Assembly (NCBI GenBank): GCA_002726335.1
Contig: PBSR01000195.1
Location: 1 to 22,708, forward strand
Origin: Gemmatimonadaceae bacterium
Lineage (GTDB): Bacteria > Latescibacterota > UBA2968 > UBA8231
DNA: 22,708 bases
Direction: 5' to 3'
The translations under genes and the position numbers were made by a program. The notes under the pieces are model-generated. The model ran no database searches and was not told the DNA's origin. It worked only from the letters and a program-made list of their open reading frames with translations. Of the stretch, positions 7,186 to 15,957 are shown piece after piece. The first letter of the stretch is position 1. Every line of letters begins with the position of its first letter.

Positions 7186-8586
7186 ATGACCGAACGCAGG
7201 AATGTCGTGCTGATACTGGCCGATCAGCTGCGGGCCGACTGTGTCGGCTGTTACGGCAATCACATCATCCGTACGCCCCACATCGATGCCCTTGCCGCTT
7301 CGGGGGTACGCTTCGCCCAGACATTCTCCCAGCACCCGCAATGCGTTCCCAGCCGTGCGGCACTCATGACGGGTCGGTACCCGCATGTGAATGGGGCGGT
7401 GTCGAACAACACGGCGATGGCGGACACGGAAGCCACTCTCGGCGAGTTGTTCCGTGCTGCCGGTTACCGCAGTATCGGCGTGGGTAAGCTGTATCTGTTC
7501 CCGCACAAAGAGGCAGCTGCCTTTAACGAGACGATGCAGTCCGGTGGTCAGAACTCGGACGCGACGACGCCTGACTGCCTGCACCAGGACTACAAAAGTT
7601 GGCTGCAGGAGAATGGCTACTGGCAGGTAGCGCAGGAGGCGTACGCCATTCACGGAACCGATGCCTACTGGGACGACTTCCAGGCCAACGTCAATCCGAT
7701 CCCGGCGCCGGCGTTCATCGACACCTGGGTGGGTGACCGGGCCGTCGAGTATCTCCGGGATCAGCGGGTTGGGGAGCCCTTCTTTCTGTTCGTGGGGCTG
7801 CCCAACCCCCACACACCCTTCGACTGTCCGGAGCCCTACGCTTCGATGTACGACGCGGCCCAGATGCCCGTACCCGACACCTTCGGCCAGGATCTGGCGA
7901 ACAAGCCACCCATTCACCAGGCCTTCAAGCGCGAGGGCCGGCAGGTTGACTACGAACAGTTGAACGAGACGAAGCTGCGTCAGGCGATGGCCTACTATTA
8001 TGGGGCTGTCACCCTGGTAGACGATCAGGTAGGCAAGATCGTCGCCGCCCTCGAGTCACGGGGATGGCTCGACGACAGTGTCATCGCCTTCTGCTCCGAT
8101 CACGGCGAACTCCTCGGACACTTCGGCATGTTGACCAAGAGCACAGAAAAGTACCCCATGCTCTACGACGTCGGGCTGCGCGTGCCCCTCATCGTGCGGT
8201 CTCCGGGAGGTCAGGCAGGACTCGTCATCGACGATCCCGTTGAGCTGATCGACCTGAGTCCGACCCTGCTCGAGAGTGCCGGTCTCGATGTGGCTGAGCA
8301 GATCCAGGGCCGCAGCCTCGTGGCCGCTCTGCGTGGTGGCCCTCCCCCGGACCGCAGGTATGTCTTTGCCGAGAGTGGTGAGGTCAGGATGATCCGGGGT
8401 GAACGCTACAAGCTGGTCGACTATCCCGGTCAGGCATGTGGTGAGTTATACGACGTAGTGGCCGATCCGGAGGAGATGGACAACCTCTACGATGATGAGC
8501 GACACCGCGACCTCCGAGAGAGACTGACCCGTGACCTGGCTGAGCACCTGATCTCCATGGAGACGCCGAGGCGTCGTCCTCGATGA
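7186..8586 (+). CDS. Type I (formylglycine) sulfatase
   Basis: 466 residues, arylsulfatase family. The N-terminus RNVVLILADQLRAD supplies metal ligand Asp13 with Gln14 next to it, the DQ variant common in choline-sulfatase-like members. CVPSR at 53-57 matches the C-x-P-S-R signature in which the Cys is converted to formylglycine. CSDHGELLG places Asp305 and His306 as further metal ligands. KSTEKYPMLYDVGLRVPLIV and the C-terminal ELYDVVADPEEMDNLYDD are typical of the family. The ATG at 7186 has GGAG 5 nt upstream (7177-7180); the longer frame reaching back to 6928 is rejected. No signal peptide is seen, so it may be cytoplasmic and act on imported sulfated oligosaccharides. The GH16 gene nearby fits sulfated glycan use, but the substrate is not shown. 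Confidence 0.93.
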   Translation: MTERRNVVLILADQLRADCVGCYGNHIIRTPHIDALAASGVRFAQTFSQHPQCVPSRAALMTGRYPHVNGAVSNNTAMADTEATLGELFRAAGYRSIGVGKLYLFPHKEAAAFNETMQSGGQNSDATTPDCLHQDYKSWLQENGYWQVAQEAYAIHGTDAYWDDFQANVNPIPAPAFIDTWVGDRAVEYLRDQRVGEPFFLFVGLPNPHTPFDCPEPYASMYDAAQMPVPDTFGQDLANKPPIHQAFKREGRQVDYEQLNETKLRQAMAYYYGAVTLVDDQVGKIVAALESRGWLDDSVIAFCSDHGELLGHFGMLTKSTEKYPMLYDVGLRVPLIVRSPGGQAGLVIDDPVELIDLSPTLLESAGLDVAEQIQGRSLVAALRGGPPPDRRYVFAESGEVRMIRGERYKLVDYPGQACGELYDVVADPEEMDNLYDDERHRDLRERLTRDLAEHLISMETPRRRPR

Positions 8587-8605
8587 GTCAGCGTCGCAGC
8601 CGAAC

Positions 8606-8621
8606 CGTCCGCTAGCGGACG
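8606..8621. terminator. Perfect palindrome between convergent genes, possible bidirectional terminator
   Basis: CGTCCG, CTAG, CGGACG forms a 6-bp GC-rich stem with a 4-nt loop. It lies 20 bp after the sulfatase stop and overlaps the TAG stop of the DUF4159 gene. Its symmetry would let it act on both strands. There is no T-run on either side, so intrinsic termination is uncertain. Confidence 0.3.
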
Positions 8622-9439
8622 TCACCGGCGGCGTACTGGGCCAGGGCGAAGATCACGAGGTTGGCGCCGAACTGAAGTGATCGCTGGCGTCCCACCGCTT
8701 CGGACGTAGACCAGGCGAAGCTGATGTTGAGGTCGGAGAAAACGACAGCGACCCGTCCCCGGTATTCGAGCTGTTCCAGCTCCGTGACCCGGGCGTTCGC
8801 CAGGCGCCCGCCGGCGGTGCCGCTCATCGGCGGTCCGGCGGGGAACTGGAAATAGGATCGGTACAGGGGATGGTTCCGAGCCACGGGCCGCCAGTTTCTG
8901 CCAGCCCTTCCCAGGACCTGCGGATCGGCGATCAGGGCCTTCAGCTGCCGGTCGAAGGGTGTACCGGACTGACCTACGTCACGGGCGGTGTCGAAGAAGG
9001 CCAGGGAGCGGACATCCTCGGCGAACAGCAACCCACCGCCGCGCAGGTAAGCGCCCAGCCTTTTCTTCTGTGTGTCGTTGGGATTCAGCGTGGCGCGATT
9101 GCCGGTGAGCATCACCAGCAGGGCCCCCTCGAAGGAGAAACTGCCGAGATCGTGCTCCTCGCTGACGAAGCGCGTATCGGCCACCTCGACATCGCTGTCG
9201 AGAAAGGCAGCCAGTTCGGGAAGGGCGGCGCTGAAGTGGTCGGTTCCCTCGGCCATCCTGGCGTACTTCAGCGCCACGAGTCGGTGCACGCCGGCCGTGT
9301 GACGCGGCTGGCGTTCCGGCTCGATGGTCGGCAGCTCGACGCGGGTATCGGTGACGAGGGAATCCGGAGGCTGAGCGGTCGCCAGCGCGACCAAGCTGAG
9401 CAGCGCGAAGGGGATCAGACCATGCGGACGAATCGTCAT
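8612..9439 (-). CDS. DUF4159-domain exported protein
   Basis: 275 residues from the ATG at 9439, with a signal peptide (MTIRPHGLIPFALLSLVALATAQ). The mature part matches the DUF4159 pattern: ALKYARMAEGTDHF, a glutamine-amidotransferase-like core with LLVMLTGN and YLRGGGLLFAEDV, then NHPLYRSYFQF and VVFSDLNISFAW. DUF4159 proteins are periplasmic proteins of unknown biochemical role, often encoded with exported or membrane-complex genes. This is the last gene of the three-gene minus-strand envelope operon, starting 38 bp after the upstream stop. A TTG at 9475 would begin 2 nt after that stop and add 12 residues before the signal peptide; I prefer the ATG because it gives a normal signal sequence. 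Confidence 0.8.
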   Translation of the reverse strand: MTIRPHGLIPFALLSLVALATAQPPDSLVTDTRVELPTIEPERQPRHTAGVHRLVALKYARMAEGTDHFSAALPELAAFLDSDVEVADTRFVSEEHDLGSFSFEGALLVMLTGNRATLNPNDTQKKRLGAYLRGGGLLFAEDVRSLAFFDTARDVGQSGTPFDRQLKALIADPQVLGRAGRNWRPVARNHPLYRSYFQFPAGPPMSGTAGGRLANARVTELEQLEYRGRVAVVFSDLNISFAWSTSEAVGRQRSLQFGANLVIFALAQYAAGDVR

Positions 9440-9477
9440 GGACGAGGCACGATGGCGGGTTGCGCGGTCGTCCAACT

Positions 9478-11970
9478 CTAGCGCAGCAACAACAGGCTGC
9501 GCGTGAGGGTATGGTCACCGGCCTGCAACCGGTAGTAGTAGACACCGCTGGCCAGCGGCTCGCCGGCCGCGTCAGCGCCGTCCCACAGCACCCGGTACGA
9601 TCCGGCGGTCCGTTCGCCCTGGCTCAGACGTAGCACTTCCCGCCCGAGCACGTCGTGAATCTTCAAGCTGATCCGGGTATCCACCGGCAGCTGGAACTCG
9701 ATGACGGTGCCGCTGTTGAAGGGGTTCGGGTAGTTCTGCCCGAGGGCAAAGTCCTCCGGGACCGGCGCCAGTCGTTCCTCGAGCACCACTGATTGCACGC
9801 TGCGGCCGGGCAACAGTCCGGCCAGCGTGTTGTCGGTATCGTCGTCGTCGTCGAGGAACCAGATGAAGTGCTGCAGGACCTGCTCTGGCGGATGATCGAA
9901 CCAGGCCGACAGATCGACTGGCTCCCCATCGATCACCGTGGTGGCGGGTTGATCGCTGAAGTCGTGGCGCACGTCCTGGTAGAAATCGTCGAAGTCCCCG
10001 GCGAGCCCAGCCACGCCGGTGCCATCCTCCTCTTCCAGATCCACGGCCAGGTCGCTGAACTCTGTCACGGCGTCGGAGAACTCAGCCAGCGCGTCTTCCA
10101 TGTCATCACCCAGTTTCGCTACGTCATCGACCCCTTCCGGACTCAGGCGCAGGAAGTCGGGATTCGAGACCTCCAGGGCGAGGGCGACATCGAGCGGCGT
10201 CTCGGTGTCGGTGAGGTCGAGCTCGTTGGGGTCGAGGTCGAGCTCGAGAGATTCTTCAACACGCTCGAGGGTTTCACCACCAGCCTCGGCCAGAGCCGCG
10301 GCGGCGGTGGCCAGAGCGCCGATGATATCCAGACCCGTATCCAGTGTGGCACCGGTCAGCGGCAGAGGCACGACGTCATCGTCGATCTCGATGTCGAAAG
10401 GGAGGCCGTCGTCATCGAGCTTGTCGAGTACGAGGAAGACCAGGTCGGCATCCTCGCGGGCGCGGTCGAGATCCTGCTCGATGCTGTCAACTGTGGCCGA
10501 GTAGTCGAAGTCCTCGGTGTCAAAGCGGTCGACGATGCCGATGATGTCGCCATCCACCGTCAACTCGATAACGTCCAGCAGGTCCTGATGATTCTCGGTG
10601 ACAAGGAAGTACGTGCGCACGATGGCCAGGCCGGCGTACGCCTCGCTATCGGTATCGTCCTGGCTGATGCGCGTCTCGTACAGCTCACGCATGACGGTCA
10701 TGTGATCGTCCATCTCGTCCCGCGGGACCCAAGTGTTGACGACGAGATCGACGCCGAGCACCTGCAGCATAGCCGCAGACATGCCCTCCGGGAAGTAGCC
10801 GCGCAGTGTCTCCTCGTCCGGACTTGATGAGCTCCAGAACTCGATGAGCATAACATCGACAGAACCACTGAGACCCATGGCACCGGCGGTCAGCAGGATC
10901 CACGTCCAGCCCCGGATCTGCGCCTTCTCGGTTCGTGCACGGTAGAAGGCGGCTTCCTCACTGCCTTCTTCGAACAGGTCGGCAGTGGTCTCGTGATCGT
11001 CGGCGTTGCTGAACTCGACGACCGACATCCGACTGAGGACGAAGGCGATCTGCAACAGGTTGTCATCGAGAAAGGCACCCGCCGTGCGGTTTTCGATCAG
11101 TGCAATGGGGCGCACTGTGCGAGAGCCGACGGCAAAGGTGCGACCGCCGAGAATGTCATCGACATCGGCGAGCGTCGCGCGCGATTCTCCCGTGTCGAGG
11201 GTGACGCCCAGGGGACTGCTGTCGAAGGCAGCTTCGAGGGCCAGGTAGGAAGAGTCCAGATGGCTCACGGCGGTACGCATGGCGTCGATGGCCGCCTGGT
11301 TGTCCTCGGTCGATGTCGCGATGTCGAGCCAGTCCAGGGCATCACCCCAGGACTCCACCGCCGCCTCGAGCTCGGAGAGGGCATCACCCAGCGACCGTCC
11401 GGAGTCCTGGCCGTCCTCGATCAGCTCCTCCAGATCGTCAAAGTCAGAGCGCGCGATCGTCACGACTTCGTCAAACCGCTGGCTGTCGCTCTCGATCCGG
11501 ACGGTGACCTCGAAGGGAGCGTCGCTGGCGCGCAGGTCCTCGGCCAGATCAGCAATCTCGCCACCTTCAACGTCGAGGACCTCGCCGAAGTCGCCGAGGG
11601 CGTCACCGATGTCGTCGCCGGCGCTGTCGATACGTGCCTCGACATCGTCGTCCAGGTCATTGTCGTCCAAGGCATCGTTCAGGGCCTCGTCGATGTCTCT
11701 GGCGGCATCAGAGATCTGCTCCACCGTACGGTCCGCCTCCTGCTGAATGCGGGCGAGCTTGACCAGGATCAGCGACATCTGCGCCGCGTCGACGTCAGCA
11801 CCGGCATCCAGCTGAGCCTGCAAGGCCTCTTCCTGCACGTCGAGGTAGGTCTCATAGGCGTCCGTTCTCGCCGTCTGGAAAACCAGGTCCGCCTCGTCAT
11901 CCTGCGCCCACACCGTCACCGATGTGGCGACGAGCAGCATCGTCAGTGACACGATCTCAATTCGTTTCAT
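9478..11970 (-). CDS. Large Asp/Glu-rich exported protein with C-terminal FlgD-like/T9SS-type sorting domain, function unknown
   Basis: 830 residues. The ATG at 11970 has AAGGA 6 nt upstream and opens a signal peptide (MKRIEIVSLTMLLVATSVTVWAQ). Residues about 30-240 are alpha-helical and extremely acidic (DDNDLDDDVEARID, FDDLEELIEDGQD), with coiled-coil character. The middle (about 270-500) is more globular and has one hydrophobic segment near WTWILLTAGAMGLSG. Residues about 500-720 are again acidic and helical. The last about 90 residues are the sorting domain (LGQNYPNPFNSGTVIEF to YYYRL..LTRSLLLLR), homologous to the tail of the 2528-4177 protein. I do not recognise a family for the main body. 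The acidity suggests calcium or surface interactions, but this is inference. It starts 17 nt after the stop of the beta-barrel gene, so the two are co-transcribed. Confidence 0.75.
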   Translation of the reverse strand: MKRIEIVSLTMLLVATSVTVWAQDDEADLVFQTARTDAYETYLDVQEEALQAQLDAGADVDAAQMSLILVKLARIQQEADRTVEQISDAARDIDEALNDALDDNDLDDDVEARIDSAGDDIGDALGDFGEVLDVEGGEIADLAEDLRASDAPFEVTVRIESDSQRFDEVVTIARSDFDDLEELIEDGQDSGRSLGDALSELEAAVESWGDALDWLDIATSTEDNQAAIDAMRTAVSHLDSSYLALEAAFDSSPLGVTLDTGESRATLADVDDILGGRTFAVGSRTVRPIALIENRTAGAFLDDNLLQIAFVLSRMSVVEFSNADDHETTADLFEEGSEEAAFYRARTEKAQIRGWTWILLTAGAMGLSGSVDVMLIEFWSSSSPDEETLRGYFPEGMSAAMLQVLGVDLVVNTWVPRDEMDDHMTVMRELYETRISQDDTDSEAYAGLAIVRTYFLVTENHQDLLDVIELTVDGDIIGIVDRFDTEDFDYSATVDSIEQDLDRAREDADLVFLVLDKLDDDGLPFDIEIDDDVVPLPLTGATLDTGLDIIGALATAAAALAEAGGETLERVEESLELDLDPNELDLTDTETPLDVALALEVSNPDFLRLSPEGVDDVAKLGDDMEDALAEFSDAVTEFSDLAVDLEEEDGTGVAGLAGDFDDFYQDVRHDFSDQPATTVIDGEPVDLSAWFDHPPEQVLQHFIWFLDDDDDTDNTLAGLLPGRSVQSVVLEERLAPVPEDFALGQNYPNPFNSGTVIEFQLPVDTRISLKIHDVLGREVLRLSQGERTAGSYRVLWDGADAAGEPLASGVYYYRLQAGDHTLTRSLLLLR

Positions 11971-11987
11971 TTCTCGTCCTTTGCCAT

Positions 11988-13460
11988 TCACAGGTACAGT
12001 CGAAACCTCAGAGAGTGGATGCGGCCGCCGCGATGGGTCGATGTCGACGCCTGCGGGTCGGGGTCAGCGTCACGATCCCGGAGGCGGCCGGCGTACTGGG
12101 TGATTTCGTATTCCAGTTCCATCGACGACGACAACCGCAGCCACGGCGCCAGGGCCAGCCGGAACAGATGCAGGTCGTAAGCCGCCACCCGGTCGACGGG
12201 GGTGACGATCAGGCCGAACTCCATCTGCGCGTCGGCCGTCGTGTGACCACGATAGCGCGAGCGCAGGGCCAGGCCGCTGAGGGCAGCGCCGAAAGTTCGG
12301 CAGCGCAACTCTACCCCAGTATCGACGGCCCATGTTGTCAGATCGCCAGTCAGAGAAAAAGTACCGCCGTGAGAGATGGGCAGAGTCCTGAGGCTGTAGC
12401 CGAGGACCGGCGTGCTGCCCACGCCCTCGGCCGTCAGTTCCGAGCGGGCCCAGGTGATGGCACCCTCGTACCGAAGGTGGGCCGAAACGTCCCGCGTGCC
12501 CCGCAGGGAGACATCTGCCCCGCGCTGATCGGCCCGGCCGCGGCCCAGCTCGATGATATCGAGCAGAACGCCGCTGTCCGACCGCGGGACATCCCGCTGG
12601 CGTGCCAGAGAGGACGCGTGGCGTGCGGTGAAACCCGCCTCTCCCCGCAGGCGGGTCGCGGATCCCAGACGCTGCTCGACACCGATGACAAGGCGGTTCT
12701 CGCGGGTGTCCTGATCGACGTCGGTCCGACGTGGACCGCGCAGCTCCTGTCTCGAACCGTCATTCACGTGATCGATGACGGCATTCGGTGTGCGCCGCCG
12801 CCAACTCCCCTGCACGCCAAGCCGGTGGTGTTCGTCCAACTCGATAGACCAGCCCATGTCAACACCCAGGCTCTCCTGATCCCAGGTGTAGGTCAGCTCG
12901 TCGCCGAGGGTCGGTTCCAGCAGGTCCCAGAAGTAACGATTCATGCGGCTGTCGGTAGCCGACGTGTGGAAGTCGTACAAGTTGACGGCCTGATCGCCAC
13001 CCCGCTCCCGGCCCCAGCGCAGCCCGGCGGTGAGGCGGTGGCTGGAGCCATGGCGGCGGTAGGCCAGGCCACCCACGGAGCGGTCGGTGGCCAGCGCCCC
13101 GGACCAGTCTCGGCCGCGTCCCTGACCCGAGAAGCCTCCGCCGCCGGCCGCGGTCTCCACCTGCAGCCACTGGTTGGCAGCCCCGGGGAACGGCAGGATG
13201 GCCGTCATCCGCACCTGGCGTGTGGACAGATCTGCCGTCCTGGCGCCATCGACGTACCGGCGCAGCAGGTCCTCGTCGTCGAAGGCGACGAGGATCGACG
13301 GCATCGGGAGAGGCTGCCAGGGATCACTCAGAGAGGTGCGGGCGCCGCTGTGGTCGATGCCGAGCCAGGGCAGCAGCGAACTCTCGAGAGTGTCGGCATT
13401 CCCCGTGCCGGCGCTGCAACAGGTGAGGCTCAGAAGGGCGATCAGGGCACGTCGGCTCAT
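11988..13460 (-). CDS. Putative outer-membrane beta-barrel protein, function unknown
   Basis: 490 residues from the ATG at 13460, opening with a signal peptide (MSRRALIALLSLTCCSAGTGNA). The mature protein alternates polar and hydrophobic residues in many short predicted strands (HRLTAGLRWGRER, HHRLGVQGSWRRR, TRLRGEAGFTARH, MEFGLIVTPVDRV) and ends in RIHSLRFRLYL, a pattern typical of outer-membrane barrels. A Gly-rich turn (AAGGGGFSGQGRGRD) lies near residue 115. No named family is recognised. The first gene of the operon, it is divergent from the enolase-superfamily operon across 99 bp. The GTGA at its stop overlaps a possible upstream start of the next gene. A long open frame on the opposite strand is a GC-bias shadow. 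Confidence 0.65.
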   Translation of the reverse strand: MSRRALIALLSLTCCSAGTGNADTLESSLLPWLGIDHSGARTSLSDPWQPLPMPSILVAFDDEDLLRRYVDGARTADLSTRQVRMTAILPFPGAANQWLQVETAAGGGGFSGQGRGRDWSGALATDRSVGGLAYRRHGSSHRLTAGLRWGRERGGDQAVNLYDFHTSATDSRMNRYFWDLLEPTLGDELTYTWDQESLGVDMGWSIELDEHHRLGVQGSWRRRTPNAVIDHVNDGSRQELRGPRRTDVDQDTRENRLVIGVEQRLGSATRLRGEAGFTARHASSLARQRDVPRSDSGVLLDIIELGRGRADQRGADVSLRGTRDVSAHLRYEGAITWARSELTAEGVGSTPVLGYSLRTLPISHGGTFSLTGDLTTWAVDTGVELRCRTFGAALSGLALRSRYRGHTTADAQMEFGLIVTPVDRVAAYDLHLFRLALAPWLRLSSSMELEYEITQYAGRLRDRDADPDPQASTSTHRGGRIHSLRFRLYL

Positions 13461-13559
13461 GCCGGGAATGTAGTACGATTCGGTGGATGCGCGACAGGAA
13501 ATCAGGAATGGCCGCCAGCGCGGGTCGACAAGCAGAGGATCAGGCCTTTTCGTGTGGGC

Positions 13560-14750
13560 ATGAAGATCACCTCCATCGAGCCGACGATCGTCAGCGTACC
13601 GTACCGTCATCGCGAGACCAGCTCACGCGTTCAGCGTGACGGTGTCACCGCGGTTGTGGTCAGGATTACAACCGATGACGGACAGGTCGGCTGGGGAGAG
13701 AGTTGCCCGGGGCCGAATGTGGAGAGCGTGTATGAGGCCGTACGCTCAGCGATCCCGCTATTCGTCGGCCGCGATCCCTGGGAAAGGGAAGCCGTCGCCG
13801 GAGACTTCTACGGGGCTGCCCACTGGTACCATCGTGAGATGACGGGAAACTTCGCTTTTGCCGGCATCGACATGGCCCTCAACGATCTGTGCGGCAAGGC
13901 GGCCGGCCAGCCCCTGTACAATCTGTACGGCGGCCTGCGGCGGGATACCGTCGACTACTTCTGCTATCTCGCCTACGGGTCTCCCGAGGACGTCGCCGCC
14001 CAGGCAAAGGCCGGCGTCGACGCCGGCTACACTGTCTTCTACATCAAGGTCGGCATCGACTTCGCGTCCGAGTGCGAGATCGTCGCCGCCCTGCGTCAGG
14101 CGATCGGACCGGCGCGCAAGATCCGCATCGATGCCAACGGCTCGTGGACGGTCAACGAGGCGATCCGTAACCTGGCTGAGTTTGACCGCTACCGCATCGA
14201 CTTCGCCGAACAGCCTGTCTGGCCCGAGCCCGTGGAGAACATGATCGAGGTGAGATCACGTCAGCCCGTGGCCATCTGTGCCAACGAAGGCCTGTGGCGT
14301 GTCTGTGATGTACACGAGGTCATCAGACGTCGTGCCGCCGATACCTTGTGTCTGAGCAGCAACTGGGTGGGCACGCTGGCCCAGTTCCACCGCCTCAGCT
14401 GGTCGGCTCATCGGGAAGGGTTGACCGTCTGCCGCCATACCCACGGCGAGCTGGGTCTCATGGCGGCGGCGTCGCACCACATATGTCTCGCCCTGCCAAA
14501 TCTGGTCGACGGCAATCAGCAGGTGGCGGCCATGATGGCGGATGACATCATCCGGCAGCCGTTGCCGACGGCCACCGGTCCGACCTGGGGTATTCCTGAC
14601 GGTGTCGGTCTGGGCGTCGATGTCGACGAGGACAAGGTCCAGCAGTACCACGAACTGTACCGGGAGCGGGGTCAGTTCCTGCCGTATCAGCCGGAGATGT
14701 TCGCATCGTACTCACCTTCCACCTCTACAACGGAACATCACGCCTCATGA
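13560..14750 (+). CDS. Enolase-superfamily (mandelate racemase / muconate lactonizing) enzyme, likely sugar-acid dehydratase
   Basis: 396 residues: N-terminal capping domain (about 1-115), then a TIM barrel. Metal ligands are visible as Asp191 (RIDANGSW), Glu217 (FAEQP) and Glu243 (CANEG). His293/His295 (CRHTHGELGL) sit where the mandelate-racemase subgroup has its catalytic base. The KxK motif is reduced to YIKVG (Tyr161, Lys163), and the strand before the His reads LSSNWVGTL without the usual Asp partner, so the acid/base set is atypical. The family abstracts the alpha-proton of a carboxylate, here most likely an aldonate or uronate. The ATG was chosen because conserved sequence starts directly after it. 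Its stop overlaps the next gene's ATG (ATGA), so the two are translationally coupled. Confidence 0.88.
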   Translation: MKITSIEPTIVSVPYRHRETSSRVQRDGVTAVVVRITTDDGQVGWGESCPGPNVESVYEAVRSAIPLFVGRDPWEREAVAGDFYGAAHWYHREMTGNFAFAGIDMALNDLCGKAAGQPLYNLYGGLRRDTVDYFCYLAYGSPEDVAAQAKAGVDAGYTVFYIKVGIDFASECEIVAALRQAIGPARKIRIDANGSWTVNEAIRNLAEFDRYRIDFAEQPVWPEPVENMIEVRSRQPVAICANEGLWRVCDVHEVIRRRAADTLCLSSNWVGTLAQFHRLSWSAHREGLTVCRHTHGELGLMAAASHHICLALPNLVDGNQQVAAMMADDIIRQPLPTATGPTWGIPDGVGLGVDVDEDKVQQYHELYRERGQFLPYQPEMFASYSPSTSTTEHHAS

Positions 14751-15949
14751 GCACAGTCACGATCAAAGATGTACAGGTCATCCTGACGCAGCCCGCCGGT
14801 TCGCGGCTCGTCATCGTCAAGCTCATCACCTCCGAGCCCGGTCTGTACGGCCTCGGTTGTGCCACCTTTACGCAGCGGTTCAACGCCGTGCACACGGCCA
14901 TCGAGCGACACCTGAAGCCTTTCCTCATCGGCAGAGACGTAGATCGCATCGAAGAGATCTACCAGATGTCCTGCGTACACAGCTACTGGCGCAACGGGCC
15001 CGTGCTGAACAACGCCATCTCGGGTGTGGACCAGGCGCTGTGGGACATCAAGGGCAAGCGCGCCGGCATGCCCGTGTACCAACTGCTCGGCGGCAAGTGT
15101 CGGGAGGCAGCAGCCTGTTACGCCCACGCTGGGGGATCGACGAAGGAGGAGATCGTCGATTCCATCCGCGGCTTCATGGAGCAGGGCTACCAGTACATCC
15201 GTGTGCAGCAGGGCGGCTATGGCGGCAAGGAGTCGAAGCAGCCGCGGCCGGAGGGAGCACAGCCCGGCGCCTACTTCGATCCTCGCGGTTATGTCCGAGC
15301 CCACCTCGAGGTCTTCGAGCATGTGCGTGACGAGCTCGGCTTCGAAGTCGAGCTGCTGCACGATATCCACGAGCGACTGGTGCCGATCAATGCCGTGCAG
15401 TTCGCCAAGGACATGGAGCGGTTCAAGCTGTTCTTCCTGGAGGATCCGCTGGCGCCGGAGGATATCGACTGGTTCCACAACATCCGCTCCCAGTGCGCCA
15501 CGCCCATCGCCATGGGTGAGCTGTTCAACCACCCACGCGAGTGGCAGCCGCTGATCGAGGGCCGCCTGATCGACTTCATCCGTATGCACGTGTCGCAGAT
15601 GGGCGGTATCACGCCGGCCAAACACGTGGCGGCCTTCGCCAAGATGTACGGCATCCGCACCGCCTGGCACGGCCCGGGGGACACCTCGCCGGTAGGCCAC
15701 GCCGCCAACATGCACCTGGATCTCTGGGCCCCCAACTTCGGGGTGCAGGAGTGGTGTCGGTTCAATGAGCTGTGTTACGAGATCTTCCCCGGGCTTCCAG
15801 AAGTGCACGACGGCTACATGTACCCCAATGACCAGCCGGGCCTCGGCATCGACATCAACGAGGAGCTGGCCGCAAAATACCCCTGCCAGGACACCATCGA
15901 GGAGTGGACGCAGACACGGTTGCCCGACGGCAGCCCGACGCGACCGTGA
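14747..15949 (+). CDS. ManD/RspA-like D-mannonate dehydratase family protein (enolase superfamily)
   Basis: 400 residues, matching the ManD/RspA family along its length: YWRNGPVLNNAISGVDQALW, YQLLGGKCR, LLHDIHERL, FFLEDPLAPE, AMGELFNHP, HGPGDTSPVGHAANMHLDLW and PGLGIDINEELAAKYP. Metal ligands should be Asp206, Glu232 and Glu258. His208, His308 and Asp312 lie at the positions expected for catalysis. Genuine ManD enzymes dehydrate D-mannonate to 2-keto-3-deoxy-D-gluconate, but many members are slow or act on other sugar acids, so the exact substrate is open. The start overlaps the upstream stop by 4 bp. A Zn-dependent alcohol dehydrogenase (17738-18766) nearby recalls the RspA-RspB pairing, though on the other strand. 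Confidence 0.9.
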   Translation: MSTVTIKDVQVILTQPAGSRLVIVKLITSEPGLYGLGCATFTQRFNAVHTAIERHLKPFLIGRDVDRIEEIYQMSCVHSYWRNGPVLNNAISGVDQALWDIKGKRAGMPVYQLLGGKCREAAACYAHAGGSTKEEIVDSIRGFMEQGYQYIRVQQGGYGGKESKQPRPEGAQPGAYFDPRGYVRAHLEVFEHVRDELGFEVELLHDIHERLVPINAVQFAKDMERFKLFFLEDPLAPEDIDWFHNIRSQCATPIAMGELFNHPREWQPLIEGRLIDFIRMHVSQMGGITPAKHVAAFAKMYGIRTAWHGPGDTSPVGHAANMHLDLWAPNFGVQEWCRFNELCYEIFPGLPEVHDGYMYPNDQPGLGIDINEELAAKYPCQDTIEEWTQTRLPDGSPTRP

Positions 15950-15957
15950 CGGCGAGT

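Noticed and set aside
9440..9475. TTG start for the DUF4159 protein 2 nt after the upstream stop
   Set aside because: It would put 12 charged residues before a normal signal peptide; the ATG at 9439 is simpler. Coupling through the TTG cannot be excluded.
11922..13559. Very long plus-strand open frame upstream of and continuous with the enolase-superfamily gene
   Set aside because: It lies antisense to the beta-barrel gene, shows Arg/Gln/Pro-rich composition without domains, and conserved sequence begins only at 13560.
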